From Symsagittifera roscoffensis (lineage: Eukaryota; Xenacoelomorpha; Acoela; Convolutidae), in NCBI RefSeq assembly GCF_963678635.1, contig NC_087064.1, positions 67,878,025 through 67,942,024 of the forward strand: a DNA stretch of 64,000 bases. The letters are read 5' to 3'. The notes under the pieces are model-generated. The model saw nothing but the letters and a program-made list of their open reading frames with translations, was not told the DNA's origin and searched no databases. Numbering within the stretch: position 1 is the stretch's first letter; each line of letters begins with the position of its first letter. Of the stretch, positions 53,876 to 64,000 are shown piece after piece. Position numbers and translations under genes: made by a program.

Positions 53876-56800
53876 TCTCGGAAATAAATTGTCGAATCTT
53901 GGTAGTTGGAAATAAAACAAATTTTGCAAAAGATCCAGTGCATTACGTTGACTCAAATATCAAACGCATGACACTTTAGAGAAATATATTGATTAAAAGC
54001 ATCAGTTTTGAACCAATAATTTGTTTTGTATCAAGTAGTTTTAAATATTTCTTTCTGTTGTTGGTTCTCGAACTTACAAAATTTTTCTCTGTTTATCATG
54101 CTTGCCTTAAGAAATATCGAATTAGCTTCTTTTGTTGAAAAAATTTTTCGACAAGATTTTCAGTTATTATAAATTTTAGAGGATATATCATATAATATTA
54201 AAATAAGAAAGATCATCTGCTATTTTGGACAAGGTTATACAGATGAAGTGCCTTATTTTTTGCTTCGAAAACAAGTTAATCCTTTTTGTCTAATTTGGAA
54301 AATCTTGGAAAAAAAGTTTTTCGAATCTTGGTATTTGGAAAAAAAAAGTTAATTTTTGCAAAAAATCCAGTACATTACGTTGACTCAAAACTTAAATTCA
54401 TGACAATTTAAAGAAATACATTGATTAAAAGCATCAATTTCAAACCAGTAAATCTTTTTGTGTTTATTCAATTTCAAATGTTTCTTTTTTTTTTTGGTTC
54501 TCAAAACTAACAAAATTCTTCTCTGTTTTTCATGCTTGCCTTTAGAAAAATCGAAATAGCTTCTTATGTTGAATTAATTGCTGTTTGTCTGCAGTGGATA
54601 GAGGTTATTCTAGCATTTTTTCAACCTCATTGTCTAATTTTTTTTAGGTCGTGCAACCGCGTTTGTGTCAACCGGGGAACCAAGACGATCATTGTGCAAA
54701 AATTTGCGATAAGATTTTCAGTTATTGAAAACTTCAGCGAAATTATTATATCATAATAAATTTTGAAAAAAGATCAGCCACTATCTTGAGTAATGTTTCA
54801 CGCATACAGTTTTCCAATTTGCTTCAAAAGTCTCAGGCTTGCCTCCCAATTCGCAAAGTTTTGCAGAAATTTTCATTAAACCTTGGTAGTTAGAATAAAA
54901 CATATACTTTTCAAAAGATCCAGTGCATTATGTTGACTGAGACTCATGACACTTCAAGGAAACAAATTGATCAAAACAAAAGTTTTAAACCACTGAATCA
55001 TTTCGTGGCATGTACTTTCGAATTGTTCTTTTTTTCGAATGGTTCCGGAAGTTAGGATAACTATTCTTCGTTTTTCATGCTTGCTTCGAGAATTATCGAT
55101 TTAGCTCCCTTTTTTTTGAAAAGGTTGCTGTTTTTTGCAGTGCATAGAGGTTATTCGAGTATTTGTTTGATTTCATTGTCCTTTTTTATTTGTTTTCCGA
55201 CCGCAAGTTTTGTCAACTCGGGGAACGACGGAAAATTATTGTGCAGACTTTTGTTACAAGATTCTTAGTTTTTAAAAATTTTAGAGTATATATCATATAA
55301 TTTTGCAATTAGAAAGATCAGCCGCTATCTCGGGCAAGGTCATATGAATGAAGCGCCCATTTTGGTTCTGAAAATTTTATTTCTTTCTTCCTATTTTGCA
55401 GAATCTTGGAAATAATATAGTCGAATCTTAGTAAATGGAAAAAAGTAACAGAGCATTACGGTGACACAAAACTCAAACTCGTGGCTCTTTAGAGAAATAC
55501 ATTGGTTAAAAGCATCAATTTTGAACTTGTGTGCGTGTAGTGTCAAGTTTTTTTTGGATCTCCATGTTAGCAAAAATTTTCTCTGTTTTTTATGCTTGCC
55601 TTCAGAAATAACGAATTAGCTTCTTTTTTTTTTTTAAAGATTGCTGTTTTTCTGCAGTGCCTAGAGGTTATTCTAGTATTTGTTCGACTTCAGTGTTCCC
55701 TTTCTTATATGTCGTCCAACCGCATTTTGCGACAACCCGGGGAGCCAAGAACAATCATTGTTCAGAATTTTTCGACAAGATTTTTAGTTATTATAAATTT
55801 TAGAGGATAAATCAAATAATGTTAAATTTAGAAAGATCATCTGTTATCTTGGGCGAGGTTATACGAATGAAGTTCCTTTTGTTTCTTCGAAAACAAGTTA
55901 ATCTTTTTTTGCCTAATTTGCAGAATCCTGGAAAAAATTGTCGAATCTTGGTAGTTGGAAAAAAATAAATTTTTCAAACGTTCCAGTGCATTACGTTGAA
56001 ACAAAATTTAAAGTTGAAACAAAATAATTTGATTAAAAGCAATAATTTCAAACCAATAACTCTGTTTGTGTTTGTTTAGTTACAAATAATTTTTTTTAGG
56101 ATCTCCAAGTTTGCAAAATTATTTTTTATGCTTGCCCGTAGAAATATCGAATGAGCTTCTTTTTTTGATTGAAATGATTGCTGTTTTTTTGCATTGCAAA
56201 GAGGATATTTTTTTTGTTTGACCTGAATGTTCATTTTTTTATAGGTCTTCCAACCGCATTTGGTGTCAACCCGGGGAGCCAAGAACAATCATTGTGATGA
56301 ATTTTTCGACAAGATTTTTAGTTATTCTGAATTTTAGAGGATATATTACATAATGTTAAATTCAGAAAGATCATCCGCTATCTTTTGCAAGGTTATACGA
56401 TTGAAGTTCCCTTTGTTTCTTCGAAAACAAGTTAGTCTTTTTTGCCTAATTTGCAGAATCTTGGAAAAAAATTGTCAAATCTTGGTGGTTGGAAAAAAAT
56501 AAATTTTTCAAAAGATCCAGTGCATCACGTTGACTCAAATATCAAACTCATGGCACTTTAGAGAAATGTATTGATTAAAAGCATCAGTTTTGAACCAGTA
56601 ATTTGTTTTGTGTCAAGTAGTTTCAAATATTTCTTTCTGTTGTTGGTTCTCGAAGTTAGCAAAATTATTCTCTGTTTATCATGCTTGCCTTAAGAAATAT
56701 CGAATTAGCTTCTTTTGTTGAAAAAATTTTTCGACAAGATTTTCAATTATTATAACTTTTAGAGGATATATCATATAATATTAAAATAAGAAAGATCATC

Positions 56801-57821
56801 TGCTATTTTGGACAACGTTATACAGATGAAGTGCCTTATTTTTTGCTTCGAAAACAAGTTAATCCTTTTTGTCTAATTTGGAAAATCATGGAAAAAAAGT
56901 TATTCGAATCTTGGTATTTGGAAAAAAGTTAATTTTTTCGAAAAATCCAGTGCGTTACGTTGACTCAAAACTTAAATTCATGACAATTTAAAGAAATACA
57001 TTGATTAAAAGCATCAATTTTAAACCAGTAAATCTTTTTGTGTTTATTTAATTTCAAATATTTCTTTTTTTTTGGTTCTCAAAACTAACAAAATTCTTCT
57101 CTGTTTTTCATGCTTGACTTAAGAAATATCGAATTAGCTTCTTTTTTTTAAAAAATTGCTATTTTTCTGCAGTGCTTAAAGTTTATTCTAGTGTTTGTTT
57201 GACTTCAAGGTTCCTCTTTTATAGGTCGTCCAACCGCTTTTTGCGTCAACTCGGGGAGCCAGGAACAATCAATGTACAGAAATTTTTGACAAGATTTTCA
57301 GTTATTAAAAAATTTAGAGGAAATGTCATATAAACTTAAATTAAGAAAGATCATCTGCTATTTTGGACAAGGTTATACAAGTGAAGTGCCTATTTTTGCT
57401 TCAAAAACAAGTTAATCCATTTTGTCTAATTTGGAAAATCTTGGAAAAAAAAGTTTGTCGAATCTTGGTGTTTGGAAAAAAAAATTAATTTTTTCAAAAG
57501 ATCCAGTACATTACGTTGAATAAAAGCTGAAATTCATCACACTTTAAAGAAATACATTGATTAAAAGCATCAATTTCAAACCAGTAATTCGTTTTGTGTT
57601 AATTTAATTTCAAATATTTCTTTTTTTATTGGATCTCGAAGTTTGCAAATTTGTTCTCTGTTTATCATGCTTGCCTTAAGAAATATCGAATTAGCTTCTT
57701 TTCTTGAAATAATTGCTGTTTGTCTGCAGAGCGTAGAGGTTATTCTAGTATTTTTTCGACCTCATTGTCTTCTTTTTTATAGGTCGTCCAACCGCGTGTT
57801 GTATCAACCGGGGAGCCAAGA

Positions 57822-60800
57822 TTCGAAAACAGGTTAATCTTTTTTTGCCTAATTTGCAGAATCCTGCAAAAAAATCGTCGAATCTTGGTAGTTGGAAAAA
57901 AACTAAATTTTTCAAACGTTCCAGTGCATTACGTTGAAACAAAATTTAAAGTCATGACATTTTAAAGAAATAATTTGATTAAAAGCATCAATTTCAAACC
58001 AATAACTCTGTTTGTGTTTGTTTAGTTTCAAATAATTTTTTTTAGGATCTCCAAGTTTGCAAAATTATTCTCTGATTTTTATGCTTGCCCGTAGAAATAT
58101 CGAATGAGCTTCTTTTTTTGAAATGATTGCTGTTTTTTTTGCATTGCAAAGAGAATATTTTTTTGTTTGACCTGAATGTTCATTTTTTATAGGTCTTCCA
58201 ACCGCATTTGGTGTCAACCCGGGGAGCCAAGAACAATCATTGTGATGAATTTTTCGACAAGATTTTTAGTTATTCTGAATTTTAGAGGATATATTATATA
58301 ATGTTAAATTCAGAAAGATCATCCGCTATCTTGTGCAATGTTATACGATTGAAGTTCCCTTTGTTTCTTCGAAAACAAGTTAGTCTTTTTTGCCTAATTT
58401 GCAGAATCTTGGAAAAAAAATCGTCAAATCTTGGTGGTTGGAAAAAAAATAAATTTTTCAAAAGATCCAGTGCATCACGTTGACTCAAATATCAAACTCA
58501 TGGCACTTTAGAGAAATGTATTGATTAAAAGCATCAGTTTTGAACCAGTAATTTGTTTTGTGTCAAGTAGTTTCAAATATTTCTTTCTGTTGTTGGTTCT
58601 CAAAACTAACAAAATTCTTCTCTGTTTTTCATGCTTGACTTAAGAAATATCGAATTAGCTTCTTTTTTTGAAAAAATTGCTATTTTTCTGCAGTGCTTAA
58701 AGTTTATTCTAGTGTTTGTTCGACTTCAAGGTTCCTCTTTTATAGGTCGTTCAACCGCTTTTTGCGTCAACTCGGGGAGCCAGGAACAATCAATGTACAG
58801 AAATTTTTGACAAGATTTTCAGTTATTAAAAAATTTAGAGGATATGTCATATAATATTAAATTAAGAAAGATCATCTGCTATTTTGGACAAGGTTATACA
58901 AGTGAAGTGCCTATTTTTGCTTCGAAAACAAGTTAATCCATTTTGTCTAATTTGGAAAATCTTGGAAAAAAAAGTTCGTCGAATCTTGGTGTTTGGAAAA
59001 AAAAATTAATTTTTTCAAAAGATCCAGTACATTACGTTGAATCAAAGCTTAAATTCATCACACTTTAAAGAAATACATTGATTAAAAGCATCAATTTCAA
59101 ACCAGTAATTCGTTTTGTGTTAATTTAATTTCAAATATTTCTTTTTTTATTGGATCTCGAAGTTAGCAAATTTGTTCTCTGTTTATCATGCTTGCCTTAA
59201 GAAATATCGAATTAGCTTCTTTTCTTGAAATAATTGCTGTTTGTCTGCAGAGCGTAGAGGTTATTCTAGTATTTTTTCGACCTCATTGTCTTCTCTTTTA
59301 TAGGTCGTCCAACCGCATGTTGTATCAACCGGGGAGCCAAGATTCGAAAACAAGTTAATCTTTTTTTGCCTAATTTGCAGAATCCTGGAAAAAAATCGTC
59401 GAATCTTGGTAGTTGGAAAAAAAAATTTTTCAAACGTTCCAGTGCATTACGTTGAAACAAAATTTAAAGTCATGACATTTTAAAGAAATAATTTGATTAA
59501 AAGCATCAATTTCAAACCAATAACTCTATTTGTGTTTGTTTAGTTTCAAATAATTTTTTTAGGATCTCCAAGTTTGCAAAATTATTCTCTGATTTTTATG
59601 CTTGCCCGTAGAAATATCGAATGAGCTTCTTTTTTTGAAATGATTGCTGTTTTTTTTGCATTGCAAAGGGGATATTTTTTTGTTTGACCTGAATGTTCAT
59701 TTTTTATAGGTCTTCCAACCGCATTTGGTGTCAACCCGGGGAGCCAAGAACAATCATTGTGATGAATTTTTCGACAAGATTTTTAGTTATTCTGAATTTT
59801 AGAGGATATATTATATAATGTGAAATTCAGAAAGATCATCCGCTATCTTGTGCAAGGTTATACGGTTGAAGTTCCCTTTGTTTCTTCGAAAACAAGTTAG
59901 TCTTTTTTGCTTAATTTGCAGAATCTTGGAAAAAAATCGTCAAATCTTGGTGGTTGGAAAAAAAAATAAATTTTTCAAAAGATCCAGTGCATCACGTTGA
60001 CTCAAATATCAAACTCATGGCACTTTAGAGAAATGTATTGATTAAAAGCATCAGTTTTGAACCAGTAATTTGTTTTGTGTCAAGTAGTTTCAAATATTTT
60101 TTTCTGTTGTTGGTTCTCGAAGTTAGCAAAATTATTGTCTGTTTATCATGCTTGCCTTAAGAAATATCGAATTAGCTTCTTTTGTTGAAAAAATTTTCGA
60201 CAAGATTTTCAATTATTATAAATTTTAGAGGATATATCATATAATGTTAAAATAAGAAAGATCATCTGCTATTTTGGACAAGGTTATACAGATGAAGTGC
60301 CTTATTTTTTGCTTCGAAAACAAGTTAATCCTTTTTGTCTAATTTGGAAAATCTTGGAAAAAAAGTTATTCGAAATTTGGTATTTGGAAAAAAAGTTAAT
60401 TTTTTCGAAAAATCCAGTACATTACGTTGACTCAAAACTTAAATTCATGACAATTTAAAGAAATACATTGATTAAAAGCATCAATTTTAAACCAGTAAAT
60501 CTTTTTGTGTTTATTTAATTTCAAATATTTCTTTTTTTTTGGTTCTCAAAACTAACAAAATTCTTCTCTGTTTTTCATGCTTGACTTAAGAAATATCGAA
60601 TTAGCTTCTTTTTAAAAAAAAAATGCTATTTTTCTGCAGTGCTTAAAGTTTATTTTAGTGTTTGTTCGACTTCAAGGTTCCTATTTTATAGGTCGTCCAA
60701 CCGCTTTTTGCGTCAACTCCGGGAGCCAGGAACAATCAATGTACAGAATTTTTTGACAAGATTTTCAGTTATTAAAAAATTTAGGGGATATGTCATATAA

Positions 60801-60860
60801 TATGAAATTAAGAAAGATCATCTGCCATTTTGGACAAGGTTATACAAGTGAAGTGCCTAT
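57822..60860 (+). repeat. ~1.52-kb higher-order units of the right-hand array
   Basis: GATTCGAAAACA-GTTAATC then TTTGCAGAATCCTG occurs at about 57822 and 59342, and the sequences after each site stay nearly identical for more than 1 kb with the same order of truncated and full monomers. This differs in structure from the 1.81-kb units on the left and lacks their spacer. Confidence 0.8.
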
Positions 60861-61800
60861 TTTTGCTTCGAAAACAAGTTAATCCTTTTTGTCTAATTTG
60901 GAAAATCTTGGAAAAAAAGTTATTCGAATCTTGGTATTTGGAAAAAAAGTTAATTTTTTCGAAAAATCCAGTACATTACGTTGACTCAAAACTTAAATTC
61001 ATGACAATTTAAAGAAATACATTGATTAAAAGCATCAATTTTAAACCAGTAAATCTTTTTGTGTTTATTTAATTTCAAATATTTCTTTTTTTTTGGTTCT
61101 CAAAACTAACAAAATTCTTCTCTGTTTTTCATGCTTGACTTAAGAAATATCGAATTAGCTTCTTTTTTAAAAAAAAAATGCTATTTTTCTGCAGTGCTTA
61201 AAGTTTATTTTAGTGTTTGTTCGACTTCAAGGTTCCTCTTTTATAGGTCGTCCAACCGCTTTTTGCGTCAACTCCGGGAGCCAGGAACAATCAATGTACA
61301 GAATTTTTTGACAAGATTTTCAGTTATTAAAAAATATAGGGGATATGTCATATAATATGAAATTAAGAAAGATCATCTGCCATTTTGGACAAAGTTATAC
61401 AAGTGAAGTGCCTATTTTTGCTTCGAAAACAAGTTAATCCTTTTTGTCTAATTTGGAAAATCTTGGAAAAAAAGTTATTCGAATCTTGGTGTTTGGAAAA
61501 AAAAATTAATTTTTTCAAAAGATCCAGTACATTACGTTGAATCAAAGCTTAAATTCATCACACTTTAAAGAAATACATTGATTAAAAGCATCAATTTCAA
61601 ACCAGTAATTCGTTTTGTGTTAATTTAATTTCAAATATTTCTTTTTTTATTGGATCTCGAAGTTAGCAAATTTGTTCTCTGTTTATCATGCTTGCCTTAA
61701 GAAATATCGAATTAGCTTCTTTTCTTGAAATAATTGCTGTTTGTCTGCAGAGCGTAGAGGTTATTCTAGTATTTTTTCGACCTCATTGTCTTCTTTTTTA

Positions 61801-62865
61801 TAGGTCGTCCAACCGCATGTTGTATCAACCGGGGAACCTAGACGATTATTGTGCAAAAATTTGCGACAAGGTTTTCAGTTATTAATATATAATCATAAAT
61901 TTAAAAAAAGATTAGCGGCTATCTTGAGTAATCTCTCACGCATACAGTTTTCTAGTTTGCTTCAAAGGTCTCAGGTTTTCTGCCCAATTTGCAAAGTTTT
62001 GCAGAAAATTTCATTAAACCGTGGTAAAAAGAAAAAAAAACATATACTTTTCAAAAGATCCAGTGCACTACGTTGACTGAAACTCAGACTCATGACACTT
62101 CAAGGAAACAAATTGCTTAAAACAAAAATCTTAAGCCAGTGGATCATTTTGTGGCATGTAGTTTCAATTAGTTTTTTTTCGAATGGGTCCGGAAGTTAGC
62201 ATAACTATTCTCCGTTTTTCATGCTTGCTTCGAGAATTATCGATTGAACTCCTTTTTTGAAAAAATTGCTGTTTTTCTGCAGTGCATAGACGTTATTCGA
62301 GTATTTTTTCGACCTCATTGTCTTCTTTTTTATAGGTCGTCCAACCGCATGTTGTATCAACCGGGGAACCTAGACGATTATTGTGCAAAAATTTGCGACA
62401 AGGTTTTCAGTTATTAATATATAATCATAAATTTAAAAAAAGATTAGCCGCTATCTTGAGTAATCTCTCACGCATACAGTTTTCTAATTTGCTTCAAAGG
62501 TCTCAGGTTTTCTGCCCAATTTGCAAAGTTTTGCAGAAAATTTCATTAAACCGTGGTAAAAAGAAAAAAAACATATACTTTTCAAAAGATCCAGTGCACT
62601 ACGTTGACTGAAACTCAGACTCATGACACTTCAAGGAAACAAATTGTTTAAAACAAAAATTTTAAGCCAGTGGATTATTTTGTGGCATGTAGTTTCAATT
62701 AGTTTTTTTTCGAATGGGTCCGGAAGTTAGCATAACTATTCTCCGTTTTTCATGCTTGCTTCGAGAATTATCGATTGAACTCCTTTTTTGAAAAAATTGC
62801 TGTTTTTCTGCAGTGCATAGACGTTATTCGAGTATTTGTTTGATCTCATTGTCCATTTTTATATA
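61801..62865 (+). repeat. Near-identical tandem pair of 531-bp monomers
   Basis: TAGGTCGTCCAACCGCATGT and the following CTAGACGATTATTGTGCAAA occur at 61801 and 62332, 531 bp apart, with almost no differences over the full period. They are a distinct monomer variant (GCAACTTTTGTCAACTCG in the next unit) and show recent duplication. Confidence 0.9.
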
Positions 62866-64000
62866 TTTTCCAACCGCAACTTTTGTCAACTCGGGGAACG
62901 ACGGAAAATCATTGTGCAGAGTTTTGTTACAAGATTCTTAGTTTTTAACAATTTTAGAGGGTTTATCATATAATTTTAAAATTAGAAAGATCAGCTGCTA
63001 TCTTGGGCAAGGTTATCCGATTGAAGTGCCCATTTTGCTTCTGAAAAATGAAACTCTTTCTACCTATTTTGCAGAACCTTGGAAATAATATAGTCGAATC
63101 TTAGTAATTGGAAAAAAGTTACAGCGCATTACGTTGACTCAAAACTCAAACTCATGGCACTTTAAAAAATACATTAGTTAAAAGCATCAGTTTTGAATCA
63201 GTGAATTAATTTGTGTGCGTGTAATTTCAAGTTTTTTTTCGATTGATTCTCGAAGTTTGCAGAACTTTTCTCCGTTTTCCGTGTTCTTGCTTGAAGAGTT
63301 ATCGAAGTAGCTTCTTTTTTAAAGAGTGCTGTTTTCCACAGTGCACAAGGAAAATTTTTGGGTTTTTAAGACCTTATTGTCTACCCTGCTTTTAAACTGT
63401 CCAACCGCATTTTTGTCAACCCGGAGAACCAAAAACAATCACTGTGCAAATTTTGCGACAAGATTTTTAGTTATTATAAGTTTTTGCAGATTTCTCAAAA
63501 AATTTTAAATTTAAAAAGATCAGCCGCTATCTTGGGTAAAATTACAAGTGAAGTGCGCGTTTTTGCTTCAAAAATAAACTAATCATTCTTCTAAATCGCA
63601 GCATCTCGGAAAAAATTGGTCCGTTCTTAGTAGTTGGAAAAAAACTAATTTTTCGAAATAATTTTTGCATTATTCAAATTTGAAATTAATTTGAAATTTG
63701 AGTTAATTCAAATTTGAAACTTTTCAAGTTTTTAAAGAAAAACATTAGTGAAAAGCATCCGTTTCAAACTAGTGACTCGTTCTGTGTACGTGTAGTTTCA
63801 AGTAATTCTTTTTCATTCGATTGGTTCTCGAAGTTAGCAAAACTATTCTCCGTTTTCCAGTCTTGCTTGAAGAGTTATCGAATTAGCTTCTATTTTTAAA
63901 GGTTGCTGTTTTCCACAGTGAACAACGGAAATGCTTGGGTATTTAAGACCTTATTGATTACCTTTCTTTTAAGTCGTTCAACCTCCTTTTTTGCCAACCC

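Larger units (their letters stand above)
44117..64000 (+). repeat. Satellite array, ~550-bp monomers (runs past window end)
   Basis: Over 30 monomers follow one another in the same direction. Each normally contains, in order: GTTAGCAAAA-TTTTCTC, CATGCTTGCCTTAAGAAATA, a segment GGTCGTCCAACCGCATTTTG with GTCAACCCGGGGAGCCAAGA, TTTTCGACAAGATTTTCAGT, AGAAAGATCATCCGCTA, GCTTCGAAAACAAGTTAATC, CGAATCTTGGTAGTTGGAAA and TTTTCAAAAGATCCAGTGCA. The conserved segment recurs at about 45152, 45706, 46968, 47520, 48785, 49328, 50585, 51132, 52803, 53361, 54645, 55190, 55712, 56243, 57222, 57780, 58190, 58745, 59300, 59706, 60690, 61245, 61802, 62332, 62860, 63395 and 63970, spaced about 530-555 bp where no deletion intervenes. 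Open frames within it are repeat artefacts. Confidence 0.97.

Noticed and set aside
44117-64000. A CRISPR array
   Set aside because: The repeat unit is about 550 bp with no short repeat-spacer rhythm, and the DNA is animal; it is a satellite.

Overview
The window is AT-rich, intron-rich animal DNA. The AT content is roughly two thirds by eye, with many poly-T runs. An invertebrate metazoan is the best reading: there is a multi-exon helicase gene of the Dicer/RIG-I-like class, decayed BEL/Pao retrotransposons (a lineage known essentially from animals), tRNA-Lys-like SINEs and many palindromic non-autonomous DNA elements. I cannot name the species.

1-18.7 kb: one gene on the + strand dominates. 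Nine exons (1278-18714) can be placed by splice sites and reading phase. They encode about 535 residues of an SF2 RNA helicase of the RIG-I/MDA5/Dicer-related class, and motifs I, II, III, V and VI are intact. One exon of only 82 bp (2296-2377) is too short to stand out as an open frame. The 5' end lies left of the window. The 3' end is ambiguous: the last exon either stops at TGA 18716 or is spliced at 18715. The introns hold a decayed BEL/Pao pol (3.3-6.2 kb, intron 2), a GGGGCGGAT-ended palindromic element, TGTTCCGAC-ended elements, two SINE families and many copies of a diverged repeat.

18.7-44 kb: no gene is firmly supported. This is a graveyard of nested repeats: palindromic elements at 19.4, 20.4, 21.0, 25.1, 25.7 and 28.2 kb; tRNA-Lys-like SINEs; a broken BEL/Pao gag (30.4-31.9 kb) between direct repeats; several TGTTCCGAC elements; and a 200-bp assembly gap (38741-38940). 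The interval 34.2-36.5 kb looks different in composition and holds one possible minus-strand exon.

44.1-64.0 kb: a tandem satellite array reaches the right edge. The basic monomer is about 530-555 bp. In the left half it is organised into ~1.81-kb higher-order units with a unique ~520-bp spacer; in the right half into ~1.5-kb units. A short GC-richer box is conserved in nearly every monomer.

Nothing here amounts to a demonstrable new biological system. The most interesting items are the helicase gene and its unresolved end, the two-tier satellite, and the related palindromic element families.
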